The notes under the pieces were generated by a model. That model was not told the DNA's origin, searched no databases, and worked only from the letters and a program-made list of their open reading frames with translations. A stretch of 20,061 bases of DNA, from positions 1 to 20,061 of the forward strand of contig MNJC01000059.1 of the NCBI GenBank assembly GCA_001920085.1. The letters are read 5' to 3'. Positions 6,448-14,578 of this stretch are shown here, in pieces (the stretch's first letter is position 1; each line of letters starts with the position of its first letter). Both the position numbers and the translations under genes were made by a program. This DNA comes from Actinobacteria bacterium 13_1_20CM_4_69_9 (GTDB lineage: Bacteria > Actinomycetota > Thermoleophilia > Gaiellales > Gaiellaceae).

Positions 6448-7562
6448 AAGTCTTGATCACGGGCGGCGCCGGCTTCATCGGCTCGCATCTCGCCGACCGC
6501 CTGCTGGCCGACGGTCACGAGGTGCGGGCGCTAGACGACCTCGATGCGCAGGTACACCCGCAGGGCGGGCGGCCGGAGTACCTCGACCCGGACGTCGAGC
6601 TGCAGACGGGGGATGTGCGCGACCGTGCGGCGGTGCGGCGCGCGCTCGAGGGCGTCGACGCCGTGGTTCATTTCGCCGCGGCCGTCGGCGTGGGCCAGTC
6701 GATGTACGAGATCGAGCGCTATACGTCGATCAATGCGCTCGGCGCGGCCGTCGTCCTCGAGGAAGTGCTCGAGCGCCGCGACGGAATTCGGAAGCTCCTC
6801 GTCGCCTCGTCGATGTCGATCTACGGCGAGGGGCAGTACCGCAATCCGCGCACGGGCGAGTCGGGCCTGGCGCCGTGGCTGCGGGCGGAGGAGCAGCTCG
6901 CCGCGCGTGAGTGGGAGGTGCTGGGAGACGACGGAATGCCACTCGAGCCGGAGCCGACGTCCGAGACGAAGCCGTTGCGCCCGACGTCGATCTACGCGAT
7001 CAACAAGCGCGACCACGAGGAGATGTTCCTCGCGGTCGGTGCTGCGTACGGCGTTCCCGCCGTCGCCCTGCGCTTCTTCAACGTCTACGGCGAGCGGCAG
7101 TCCCTCTCGAACCCGTACACCGGCGCCGCGGCGATCTTCTCCTCACGGCTGCTGAACGGGCGGGCGCCGCTCGTGTTCGAGGACGGCAACCAGACGCGCG
7201 ACTTCATCGACGTCCGCGACATCGCGCATTGCTGCGCGCTCGCGCTGACAGGTGACGGGGCCGACGGGCGGACGATCAACGTCGGCACCGGTGTCCCCAC
7301 GTCGATCGTCGCCGTCGCCGAGACGATCGCGCGAGGCCTCGGCAAGGAGATCGAGCCCGAGGTCGTCGGCCAGTACCGGGCAGGGGACATCCGCCACTGC
7401 TACGCCGATCCGGCGCTTGCGCAGCAGCTGCTCGGCTTCCGCGCCGAGATCCCGTTCGAGGCCGGCGTGCAGGACCTGCTCGAGTGGCTCGAGGGCCGGG
7501 AAGCCGAGGATTCGGTGGACGCGGCTCGCGAGGCGCTCGTCGCGCGCGGCCTCGCGCGTTGA
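6444..7562 (+). CDS. NAD-dependent epimerase, dTDP-L-rhamnose 4-epimerase-like
   Basis: A 372-residue extended SDR. It has the dinucleotide motif LITGGAGFIGSHLADRLL, the active-site serine region VASSMSIYGEG, and catalytic Y184 and K188 in TSIYAINKRDHEE. FFNVYGERQSLSNPYTGAAA and NQTRDFIDVRDIA follow. The insert between the SSMSIYG motif and the YxxxK (about residues 128-180), with EEQLAAREWE and PLEPEPTSE, is the hallmark of the WbiB-like dTDP-L-rhamnose/6-deoxy-L-talose 4-epimerase group. As I recall the family, that insert usually carries CxxCG-type cysteines; here it has none. It probably interconverts a nucleotide 6-deoxyhexose at C4. It starts inside the flippase stop (ATGA) and ends by overlapping a TTG-started glycosyltransferase. 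The exact substrate is unproven. Confidence 0.85.
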   Translation: MKVLITGGAGFIGSHLADRLLADGHEVRALDDLDAQVHPQGGRPEYLDPDVELQTGDVRDRAAVRRALEGVDAVVHFAAAVGVGQSMYEIERYTSINALGAAVVLEEVLERRDGIRKLLVASSMSIYGEGQYRNPRTGESGLAPWLRAEEQLAAREWEVLGDDGMPLEPEPTSETKPLRPTSIYAINKRDHEEMFLAVGAAYGVPAVALRFFNVYGERQSLSNPYTGAAAIFSSRLLNGRAPLVFEDGNQTRDFIDVRDIAHCCALALTGDGADGRTINVGTGVPTSIVAVAETIARGLGKEIEPEVVGQYRAGDIRHCYADPALAQQLLGFRAEIPFEAGVQDLLEWLEGREAEDSVDAAREALVARGLAR

Positions 7563-8479
7563 CCGACCTCTCGGTCTCGATCGTCAACACAGGGAGCCGC
7601 GAGCTGTTGCTCGCGTGCCTGGAGACGCTGCGCGGCGCCGGCGCGGACATCGTCGTGCTCGACAACGCGTCGGAGGACGGCTCGGCCGAGGCGGTGCACG
7701 AGCGGTTCCCGGAGGTGCGTGTGATCGCGCAGGAGCGTCGTGCGGGCTTCGGAGCGAACCACAACACCGTCATTCGGGCGACCGGCAGCCGCTATGTCTA
7801 CGTCCTCAATGAGGACACGACGGCGGGCGACTGGGCGTTCGACCGGATCGTCGCGTACCTCGATGCGAACCCCCGCGTCGCCGCGCTCGGCCCGCGGCTC
7901 GTCTACGCGGACGGCCGTCAGCAGGACTCTGCCTGGCGCTTCCCGACACCCCTCGTCAGCACGCTCGGCCTGCTGACCGTCGGGAGGCTCGGCGTGAAGC
8001 AATCGCACGGGGAGCGGCCGCACGCGGTGGACTGGGTGATGGGCGCGGCGCTCGTTCTGCGCCGCGACGCGCTCGACGAGGCCGGTCTGTTCGACGAGGA
8101 CTTCTTCCTCTACTCCGAGGAGGTCGATCTGCAGTTTCGGCTGCACCAGGCCGGATGGGAGGTGCACTACTTCCCCGACGCGACCGTCGTCCATCACGAG
8201 TCGCAGTTCAGCGCCGACATTCCCGAGCGACGCATCAACGAGATGTGGCGTAGCCGCCACCGGTACTGGCAGAAGCACCACGGCCGCGTCGGCGCGCGGC
8301 TCGCCGCGCTCGCAACCGGGGGACAGTACGCGCTGCGCGCGGCCGTTGCGCCCCTCGCCCACCGGAGCGCGCGTCGGATGCTGTTGCACACACGCGACGC
8401 GTGGCGCGTGACCGGTCCCGGCCTCCGCGAGCTCGCTGACGACTGGAACGGCCGTGTGGGAACTGCGACGCGGCGCTAG
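7559..8479 (+). CDS. GT2 glycosyltransferase, WbbL/rhamnosyltransferase-like
   Basis: A 306-residue cytoplasmic GT-A enzyme, starting at TTG 7559 in a TTGA overlap with the epimerase stop. Longer upstream extensions would be arginine-rich read-through of the epimerase. Motifs are LSVSIVNTGSRELL at the start, VVLDNASEDGSAE, the variant DxD region YVYVLNEDTTAGDW, and the acceptor-side signature FDEDFFLYSEEVDLQFRLHQ (about residues 179-198), with VHHESQFS further on. This layout is typical of rhamnosyltransferases of the WbbL group that extend lipid-linked sugars at the inner face of the membrane. Adjacent rhamnose-type epimerase chemistry fits a deoxyhexose donor, but donor and acceptor are inferred only. 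The C-terminal ~60 residues are basic and could help membrane association. Confidence 0.88.
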   Translation: MTDLSVSIVNTGSRELLLACLETLRGAGADIVVLDNASEDGSAEAVHERFPEVRVIAQERRAGFGANHNTVIRATGSRYVYVLNEDTTAGDWAFDRIVAYLDANPRVAALGPRLVYADGRQQDSAWRFPTPLVSTLGLLTVGRLGVKQSHGERPHAVDWVMGAALVLRRDALDEAGLFDEDFFLYSEEVDLQFRLHQAGWEVHYFPDATVVHHESQFSADIPERRINEMWRSRHRYWQKHHGRVGARLAALATGGQYALRAAVAPLAHRSARRMLLHTRDAWRVTGPGLRELADDWNGRVGTATRR

Positions 8480-10469
8480 AGGAGCGCCCGTTCTCCTCCT
8501 CGCGCTGCCCTTGCTGGGGCTCGCGCGCCTCTTTCCCGCCGGCGGCTTCGGCCTTTGGCTCCGGCTGGTCGCAGCGACCTTCGTCCTGCTGCTGCCCGGC
8601 TCGCTCGTCGCTCGTGCGTTGCGGCTCCGCGGCGCCTCCGCCAGCGTCGTGTTCGGGCTCGGGGTGCTCGGGCCCGCGTTGGCGCTCGTCTTCATCGTGC
8701 ACGGCTCGATCTGGCTGGCGCTCGTCGTCCTGGCCGTCGTCGCGGTAGTCGCGTTGCCGTTCGCGCTCCGCGTCGTGTCCGGGCCGCCGGCGTGGGACAC
8801 GCTCGCGATCGCCTTCTCCGGGCTCGTGCTGGGCGTCCTGCTGTGGCACGTCGCCGGGGCCGTCAACGGCGACGCGCTCTTCCACCTCGGACGGGTCCGC
8901 AAGCTCGTGGAGCTCGGCGACCTCCACCTGCGCACCGTGGACGAGTTCCGCGACGGAGGTCTCCATCCCGGTTACGCGTTCCCGCTCTGGCACGCGTTCC
9001 TCGCGCTCGTCGCGAAGCTCGCGGGCGTCGACCCGACGCAGGTGATGCTGCACGAGCCGAGCGCGGTCGTGCCGATCGCGTTTGCGGTCGTGTACGAATC
9101 GGGTGTCGCGCTCTTCCGTTCGGCCTGGCTCGGCCTCGGCGTGCTTGCCGCGACCGTGACGGCCGCGGCCTTCGCACCGGGACACGGCGGCTCCTACAAG
9201 CTGCTCGCGCAACCCGGCACCGTCGACCGCTACGTACTCGTGCCCGCCACGCTCACGCTCTTCTTCCTCTTCCTGCGCCATCCGGGCTGGTCGCTCGGGC
9301 TCGCCCTCGCAGCGGCCGGCGTTGAGGTCTTCCTCGTCCACGCGAGCACGGCCGTCTTCCTCGGGATCCTGCTCGTCGGATTCGGCGTCTCGCGCGCGGT
9401 CCTCACGCGACGCGACGTGCGCAGCACCGCCGCCGCGCTCGCCTGCCTCTACGTGCCGGTCGGGGCGGCCCTTGCGTGGCTGCTGCCGATCGTCCGCGAG
9501 ACGAAGTCGCAGTCGCCGTCGGCGGGAGAGCTGCGCCGCGCGCTGGTCCGCTACGCGGACGAGCTGCACGTCGTCTCGCTGCACCGCTATGCGCTGCGGC
9601 CCGAGGTCGTCTCGCGCGCCGGCGCGATCGCCGTCGCCGCCCTGGTGCTCCTGCCGCTTGCGGCGCTCGCGGCGCGGCAGCGCTGGGCCGCGTTCGTGCT
9701 CGGCGGCACGCTGGCGATCCTCGGCATCGAGCTGCTCGTTTGGGTGTTCCCGCACTTCTCGGACGCCGTGTCGGTCTCGCAGGCGCGCCGACTCGCCGGC
9801 TTCGTCCCGTTCGCATTCGCGCTTGCCGGTGCGGCGGGCGTGCTCACCCGTCTGCTCGGCCCGCTCGTCCTGCCGCTTGCGCTCGGGGCGGGAATCGGCC
9901 TGCAGCTCGCCTACCCGGGCGACTTCGGGTCGCAGCTGACTGTGGGCGGGCCGGCGTGGGCACCGTGGTTCGCTCTCTTCAGCGGTCTGGCCGCCCTCGG
10001 CCTCGGGCTCTTCCTCGGGCGCCGGATCGACAGCGTCGGCCCGCTCGCCGGGCTCGCGGTGCTGCTCTTCTGCCTTCCGGTCGCCGTGCACGGGTTCCGG
10101 CACTGGAGCGCCGCGGACGGGCCAGACCGCTACACCTTGTCGCCCGGCCTGCTGGCGGCACTGCGGCACGACGTGCCGAAGCGGGCTGTCGTCTTCTCCG
10201 ACATGGAGACGAGCTACCGCATCTCCGCGTACGCGCCCGTCTACGTCGCCGCCGCACCGCCGGCGCACGTCGCGGACACGCCGGCGAACGATCCCGCCGG
10301 CAGGCGCCTGGCCGTCATCCACTACTTCGACACCGGCAAGCAGAAGTTCCTCGACCGCTACCACGCGGGTTGGCTCGTGCTCGACCGCAGCCGCTTCCAC
10401 GTCGACCCGCACTGGCCGCTGGTGTACGAGGACGCGCGCTACGCGCTCTACCATCGCCCCGGCACATGA
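8454..10469 (+). CDS. Large multipass membrane protein, GT-C-like
   Basis: A 671-residue protein with roughly a dozen or more hydrophobic segments and a C-terminal soluble part from about residue 560. It starts at GTG 8454, overlapping the GT2 gene by 26 bases. An extracytoplasmic loop carries an acidic motif NGDALFHLGRVRKLVELGD near residue 140, followed by HPGYAFPLWHAFLAL, which resembles the first catalytic loop of GT-C polyprenyl-phosphate-sugar-dependent transferases. The C-terminal part has RYTLSPGLLAALRHDVPK, FSDMETSYRISAYAPVYVA and FLDRYHAGWLVLDRSRF, a layout seen in large uncharacterised membrane proteins of surface-glycan loci. I do not recognise a named family with certainty. A transferase adding sugar outside the membrane is the working guess. 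It ends in ATGA with the GT4 gene. Confidence 0.75.
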   Translation: MWELRRGARGAPVLLLALPLLGLARLFPAGGFGLWLRLVAATFVLLLPGSLVARALRLRGASASVVFGLGVLGPALALVFIVHGSIWLALVVLAVVAVVALPFALRVVSGPPAWDTLAIAFSGLVLGVLLWHVAGAVNGDALFHLGRVRKLVELGDLHLRTVDEFRDGGLHPGYAFPLWHAFLALVAKLAGVDPTQVMLHEPSAVVPIAFAVVYESGVALFRSAWLGLGVLAATVTAAAFAPGHGGSYKLLAQPGTVDRYVLVPATLTLFFLFLRHPGWSLGLALAAAGVEVFLVHASTAVFLGILLVGFGVSRAVLTRRDVRSTAAALACLYVPVGAALAWLLPIVRETKSQSPSAGELRRALVRYADELHVVSLHRYALRPEVVSRAGAIAVAALVLLPLAALAARQRWAAFVLGGTLAILGIELLVWVFPHFSDAVSVSQARRLAGFVPFAFALAGAAGVLTRLLGPLVLPLALGAGIGLQLAYPGDFGSQLTVGGPAWAPWFALFSGLAALGLGLFLGRRIDSVGPLAGLAVLLFCLPVAVHGFRHWSAADGPDRYTLSPGLLAALRHDVPKRAVVFSDMETSYRISAYAPVYVAAAPPAHVADTPANDPAGRRLAVIHYFDTGKQKFLDRYHAGWLVLDRSRFHVDPHWPLVYEDARYALYHRPGT

Positions 10470-11614
10470 AGCTTCTTCTGGTGACCATGTACTTCCCGCC
10501 GGCGGGCGGCGGGGGAGCGCCGCCGACGCAGGCGTGGATCCATCGCGCGCGCTCCCTCGGCCCGCGCGCGCGGCGCCTCGCCGACGAGCTGCACGGTCGC
10601 GGCGGGCTCGACCGCCTTTCGCGCCAGGCGCGCTCGCTCTCACGACGCGTACTCGTCCCCGACGAGAACGTGACGTGGAACCTCACGGCGATACCCGCCG
10701 CCGTGCGCATCGCCCGCGCGGAGGGCATCGACGTCGTTCTGACGACTTCGCCCCCGAACTCCGTGCATTTGATCGGGGCCGCGGTGAAGCGCGCGACCGG
10801 CGTGCGCTGGGTCGCCGATCTGCGCGACTCGATCGCTGCGCACCCACATCGCCGCGTCGACCGCGCGGCGGTCCGCGCAAAGGAGAAGGTGAGCGAGTCC
10901 GTCGCGCGGCTCGTCGCGCGCCAGGCCGACGTCATCGTGGCGGCGTCGGAGGCGATCGCAGACGAGGCGCTCACGCTCGAGCCGGCAGGCGTCGTGACGA
11001 CGATCCTGAACGGCGCCGACTTCGACGACTTCGCCGGTCTCGAGTACCGCCGCACGGATCGCTTCCGGATCACGCACACCGGGAGCTTCTTCGGCAAGCG
11101 CGATCCACGGCCGTTCCTGACCGCACTCGCGGAGTCGGGCCTCGAGGACGTCGTCGCCCGCTTCGTCGGAGATTTTCGCGTCGCCGACCGCGAGTGGGCG
11201 GAGTCGCTCGGCCTCGGCGACCGTCTGGAGCTGCACCCGTACGTGTCGCGCCACGAGGCGCTGGCGCTGCAGCGGGACTCCGACGCGCTGCTCCTGCTCA
11301 TCCCAGATGCCGGTGGACGGGGACAGGGCGTTCTGTCGGGGAAGGTGTTCGAGTACCTCGCCGCGGAGAGGCCGATCCTCGCGGCCGTTCCTCCCGAAGG
11401 CGCCGCCGCCGATCTGATCCGCGAGACGGGTGCCGGTGTCGTCGCGGCGCCCGACGACGTGCCCGCTCTGACGGCGGCGCTCTCGGAGCTGCACGGCGCG
11501 TGGCGGGCCGGCACGCTCGACGGCACGGCGCTGTCGCCCGAGGACCGCGAGCGACTGGGGCGCGCCGCGCGGGTCGAGGAGCTCGCCGACCTGCTGCGAG
11601 GGCTCGCGGCGTGA
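10466..11614 (+). CDS. GT4-type glycosyltransferase with apparent N-terminal internal deletion
   Basis: A 382-residue GT-B enzyme; the ATG sits in an ATGA overlap. It begins with MKLLLVTMYFPPAGGGG but then passes straight to APPTQAWIHRARSLGPR. The helix and second strand that normally follow the glycine-rich loop in GT4 proteins, roughly 35 residues, are absent. The rest looks intact: RVLVPDENVTWNLTAIPAA, VVLTTSPPNSVHLIG, VRWVADLRDS, the phosphate-binding lysine K211 in HTGSFFGKRDPRP, ARFVGDFRVADREWAESLG, and the donor-site SGKVFEYLAAERPILAAVP. The missing piece belongs to the acceptor-side domain, so activity may be lost or changed, although the frame is kept. Family and role in glycan assembly are clear; substrate is not. 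A short in-frame assembly collapse is an alternative to a real deletion. Confidence 0.82.
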   Translation: MKLLLVTMYFPPAGGGGAPPTQAWIHRARSLGPRARRLADELHGRGGLDRLSRQARSLSRRVLVPDENVTWNLTAIPAAVRIARAEGIDVVLTTSPPNSVHLIGAAVKRATGVRWVADLRDSIAAHPHRRVDRAAVRAKEKVSESVARLVARQADVIVAASEAIADEALTLEPAGVVTTILNGADFDDFAGLEYRRTDRFRITHTGSFFGKRDPRPFLTALAESGLEDVVARFVGDFRVADREWAESLGLGDRLELHPYVSRHEALALQRDSDALLLLIPDAGGRGQGVLSGKVFEYLAAERPILAAVPPEGAAADLIRETGAGVVAAPDDVPALTAALSELHGAWRAGTLDGTALSPEDRERLGRAARVEELADLLRGLAA

Positions 11615-12783
11615 GGATCTCGGGCGCGCTCTTCCTCGCGACGCTCTTCGTCGTGACGTGGGAGAAGGTCTACTGGAACGTCGGCGGGGCCGTCGGGATC
11701 GCCGACGTGCTGACGATCCTCTTCCTGATCGCCTTCGCGTTCGAGTGGGGAGCGCCGCGCTTTCCCCGGACGACTGCCGTCGTGCTCGCGTTCTTCGCCG
11801 TCCTGCTCGTGATCTACCTGATCGGCTTCTTCAACATCGAGACCAAGCAGTCGCTCGACCAGTGGGGGAAGGGCATGGTCAAGTTCTTCCTGCACTTCCT
11901 CTTCCTCGCAGCAGGGGTCGCATTCCTCGCACGGCGGCCGCTCGCGTTCTACTGGCGGGCGCTCGCCGCCTTCACGCTCGGGCTCGTCGCGAACAGCGTG
12001 TACGCGGTCCTCCAGCTGCTGGCGGCGCGCGGGGGCGTCAAGATGCTGTGCGTGCCGCTGCTGATGCTGCTGCCGGTCTACCTGCGGCTCGAGAGCGGTC
12101 ACCGGCTGCGCGTGCCGCTCGCGGTCGGCCTCGCGTTCCTCTTTCTCGTCCAGCTGTCGACGCTGTCGCGCAGCGGGCTGCTCGGGATCGCCGTGGGACT
12201 GCTCGTGCTGGCGATTCCGTATCGCCGCGCGCTCACGTCGCGTGTGCTGCTCGTCCCGCTCGCCGGCGTGGCGGCGCTGCTCGCGTTCATCGTCTGGGAG
12301 CGGCGGCACTACTTCGAGGTGCTCGTCCGCTCGCGGATCCAGACGGGCGGGCGTTCCGAGAGCGCGCACTTCCAGGTCTACGACTTCGTCCCGCAGATCC
12401 TGCACTCGCATCCGCTGTTCGGGCTCGGGCTGAACACCTTCTCCGTCTACTACGAGTTCGTCACGGGGAAGTCGAACTGGGGCCCACACTCGTTCTATGT
12501 CGCGCTGATCGTCGAGACCGGGCTCGTCGGCGCGTTTGCGTTCTTCGTCTTCCTGCGTTACCTGTTCGCGCGGCTCGCAGTGGCCCGCGCGCTCGGCCGG
12601 CGGCTCTCGGCCGAAGGCGTCGCGCTCGCGGCACGCGTCCGGCCGCTGGCGTGGGGGATGACCGCCGCCCTGGCTGGGACCATGGCGGCCAACCTCTTTT
12701 ACTTGACGATGCAGTTCTATTACTTCTACGCGTTTGCGACGCTCATCCTCGCGTTGCCGGTGGTCTTCGCGCGACGTCTGTGA
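11611..12783 (+). CDS. O-antigen ligase/polymerase-like membrane protein (Wzy/WaaL superfamily), internally shortened
   Basis: A 390-residue protein with about ten membrane segments, starting at GTG 11611 in a GTGA overlap. The superfamily core is seen in LVQLSTLSRSGLLGIAVGLL (about residues 180-199) and in the large extracytoplasmic loop HPLFGLGLNTFSVYYEF plus WGPHSFYVALIVETGLVG (about 267-310). The protein would polymerise repeat units or ligate glycan to an acceptor outside the membrane. The stretch LQLLAARGGVKMLCVPLLML (about 132-151) jumps from one membrane segment to the next. The conserved loop with an arginine and a DPNHLG-like motif that normally lies between them is missing, an apparent in-frame loss of perhaps 50-60 residues. 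The last 198 bases are duplicated at 18040-18237. Function may be impaired; the family call is firm. Confidence 0.83.
   Translation: MRISGALFLATLFVVTWEKVYWNVGGAVGIADVLTILFLIAFAFEWGAPRFPRTTAVVLAFFAVLLVIYLIGFFNIETKQSLDQWGKGMVKFFLHFLFLAAGVAFLARRPLAFYWRALAAFTLGLVANSVYAVLQLLAARGGVKMLCVPLLMLLPVYLRLESGHRLRVPLAVGLAFLFLVQLSTLSRSGLLGIAVGLLVLAIPYRRALTSRVLLVPLAGVAALLAFIVWERRHYFEVLVRSRIQTGGRSESAHFQVYDFVPQILHSHPLFGLGLNTFSVYYEFVTGKSNWGPHSFYVALIVETGLVGAFAFFVFLRYLFARLAVARALGRRLSAEGVALAARVRPLAWGMTAALAGTMAANLFYLTMQFYYFYAFATLILALPVVFARRL
12586..12783 (+). repeat. Direct repeat copy A: 3' end of the O-antigen ligase gene
   Basis: These 198 bases match 18040-18237 at close to 88 percent by my hand alignment. The match includes 44 identical consecutive bases (12656-12699 with 18111-18154) and a further 17 identical bases after a one-base gap. 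Copy A is in frame and forms the C-terminus of the ligase. Both copies end in a GTGA overlap with a following gene. Confidence 0.85.
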
Positions 12784-13220
12784 TCTCGGGACGTCAGCTC
12801 GCGGTTGTCGCGGCGCGCGTCGCCGTCGCCGCAAGCGTTGTCTTCGGCGCTCTCTACTTCGTCAAGGCGCTGTCCGACCTCGACGGACGCGCGCGCGCGA
12901 ACAGTGAGCTCTCCTTCGGAGATCGTGAGATCGCGGGCGGCAACGCGATCCTCGTGAGCCAGGACGACGCATACGACGCGCGTAGCCTGATTCCACCCGG
13001 AGCGACGTATCGCGTGCGTGCCGGGTCACTTCTGCGGAACGCGAAACCGCTCACCAGCACCTATGTGGAATCGTGGTACCGGTACTTCCTGATGCCCCGG
13101 CGCCCGGCGAGCAACGCCCGCTGGATCATCTGCTACGGGTGTGATGCTTCCGGTTTGGGCCCGTCGTTCGAGAACCTCTGGCACGACGACAACGGCGTCT
13201 CGATCGGACGGCTGCGATGA
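12780..13220 (+). CDS. Small membrane-anchored protein of unknown function
   Basis: A 146-residue protein starting at GTG 12780, in a GTGA overlap with the ligase stop. One hydrophobic segment at about residues 7-27 is followed by an extracytoplasmic domain of about 115 residues. It contains DAYDARSLIPPGATYRVRAG, ESWYRYFLMPRRPASNARW and a Cys-x2-Cys in WIICYGCDASGLG. I do not assign a family. The region ARSLIPPGATYRV through WIICYGC reads like a compact conserved domain, and similar small proteins accompany GT-C genes in actinobacterial glycan loci as far as I recall. It overlaps the GT-C gene at 13217 by ATGA, so the two are probably co-translated and may work together. The gene opens the candidate cassette. 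Confidence 0.7.
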   Translation: MISGRQLAVVAARVAVAASVVFGALYFVKALSDLDGRARANSELSFGDREIAGGNAILVSQDDAYDARSLIPPGATYRVRAGSLLRNAKPLTSTYVESWYRYFLMPRRPASNARWIICYGCDASGLGPSFENLWHDDNGVSIGRLR

Positions 13221-14578
13221 CCATGCGGGCCATCCTCGGCCTCGTCGGTCTCAACGGTTGGTTGCTCGCGGTCGGTGCGTGTCTGCTCTGGGGTCTACGG
13301 GGCTTCAGTTCCTGGGTCGACATTGGACGGCTGTGCGGCCTCGCATACATGGTTGGCGTTGCGGCCATGGGAACACTGTGGACCTGGCAGCTGGTCGTCG
13401 GCATCGATCTGACGCTGGCTGCCGTCTTCGTGGGCGGCTTCGTTCTGGCCGCCGTTGGAATCGCGCTCGGCGTCGCGTTCCACCGCGCGCTCCCGCCCCG
13501 TGGTGGGCTTCGTTTTCGAGCTCCGTCCGTCACGAACGCGGTTGGCGCTGCGCTCACTGTCGTGTTCTTCGAGGCGCTGTTCCGCAGCGGCCGGCTGGCG
13601 GGACTCTACGAGTTCGACGCTTGGTCGTTCTGGGTGCCGAAGGCGAAGGCGATCTACTACTTCGGCGGCCTCGACCATCAGTTCTTCAGTGAGCTACCGG
13701 GTCAGTCCTATCCGCCCGTCGTCCCGGCCTTGGAGGCTGCTGCGTTTCGTCTCATGGGTGGGGCGGACGTCGTGACGCTCCACCTGCAGTTCTGGTTCCT
13801 GCTCCTCGGCTTCGTCGCGGCCCTGGTCGGCTTGCTCTCGGCGCGCGTTCGGCCGCTTCTTCTTTGGCCTTCGCTGCTTCTCGTTCTCGTTACGCCGCAT
13901 GTCGTCGGCTACGCCCTTAGGCCAGAGGGCGACTTCCTGCTCGACGAGCTCTTTGCGCTCGCGTGCGTCTTGATGGCTCTCTGGCTCGTCGATCGCGAAC
14001 CGTGGCAGCTGATCGCCGCTACGCTGCTGGGCGCCGGCGCGATCCTCACGAAGCGCGAGGGTTACGTCATTGTCGCGTGCCTCTTCGTCGCTGCCTTCGT
14101 CGCCGGCACGCGAGACGCCCGCTTCGTGTGGCCGCGTATCGCCCTGGCTGGTGTCGCCGCTCTGGCCGCAGCCGTGCCCTGGCGCGTGCTGCTGGCCGTG
14201 CGCGGGCTCAGCGGTGGCGGTCCCGAAGCCGGAGGCACGGGCCTCTTCGCGAACTTCGATCGCTTCTGGCCGTCCTTGCGACTGGCGCTGGGCACCGTCT
14301 TCGATTTCAACATCTGGCTGGTCGTGGTGCCGGTGTTCCTGATCGCTTTGCTGGCCGCGTTCGCGTGCCACGACCGGGAGTTGCCGGTGTTTGCGGCCGT
14401 TCTCTTCGTGCTCTGCGTCGCCGCTCTGACATGGAGCACCTGGGCGTTTCCGAGCCTGCCGATCACGAAGGAGGCGGCGCTCAACCCGATCGTCCGCTTC
14501 AGCGGGGCGCTCGTGCTCGCCGCCGCGGCTCTCGTGCCGCTCCTCGTCACGCGCACTGGAGAGGCTGCGCGGCGATGA
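13217..14578 (+). CDS. GT-C family membrane glycosyltransferase-like protein
   Basis: A 453-residue protein with about eleven hydrophobic segments. The extracytoplasmic first loop has YEFDAWSFWVPKAKAIYYFG with D134, followed by SYPPVVPALEAAAF; this matches the acidic-loop plan of GT39/PMT/ArnT-like enzymes. These use polyprenyl-phosphate sugars and transfer them outside the membrane. RPEGDFLLDELFALACVLMA and LTKREGYVIVACL are further family-like segments. It begins in an ATGA overlap and ends in another. Third-position A/T is much higher than in genes outside the cassette (18 of the first 80 codons), which suggests recent acquisition. It lacks a large C-terminal soluble domain. Donor and acceptor are unknown. 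Confidence 0.8.
   Translation: MTMRAILGLVGLNGWLLAVGACLLWGLRGFSSWVDIGRLCGLAYMVGVAAMGTLWTWQLVVGIDLTLAAVFVGGFVLAAVGIALGVAFHRALPPRGGLRFRAPSVTNAVGAALTVVFFEALFRSGRLAGLYEFDAWSFWVPKAKAIYYFGGLDHQFFSELPGQSYPPVVPALEAAAFRLMGGADVVTLHLQFWFLLLGFVAALVGLLSARVRPLLLWPSLLLVLVTPHVVGYALRPEGDFLLDELFALACVLMALWLVDREPWQLIAATLLGAGAILTKREGYVIVACLFVAAFVAGTRDARFVWPRIALAGVAALAAAVPWRVLLAVRGLSGGGPEAGGTGLFANFDRFWPSLRLALGTVFDFNIWLVVVPVFLIALLAAFACHDRELPVFAAVLFVLCVAALTWSTWAFPSLPITKEAALNPIVRFSGALVLAAAALVPLLVTRTGEAARR

Noticed and set aside
9476..10465. Upstream extension of the GT4 frame
   Set aside because: It is a read-through of another frame of the membrane-protein gene. The GT4 fold begins exactly at the ATG in the ATGA overlap at 10466.
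8235..10643. Long minus-strand open frame opposite the 671-residue membrane protein
   Set aside because: Arginine/glutamate-rich shadow with no domain signal; the plus strand has clear membrane segments and operon overlaps.
10315..12834. Long open frame on the minus strand opposite the GT4 and ligase genes
   Set aside because: Its translation is low-complexity and rich in arginine, glutamate and proline, as expected of the complement of high-GC coding DNA. The plus strand has clear glycosyltransferase and ligase motifs.
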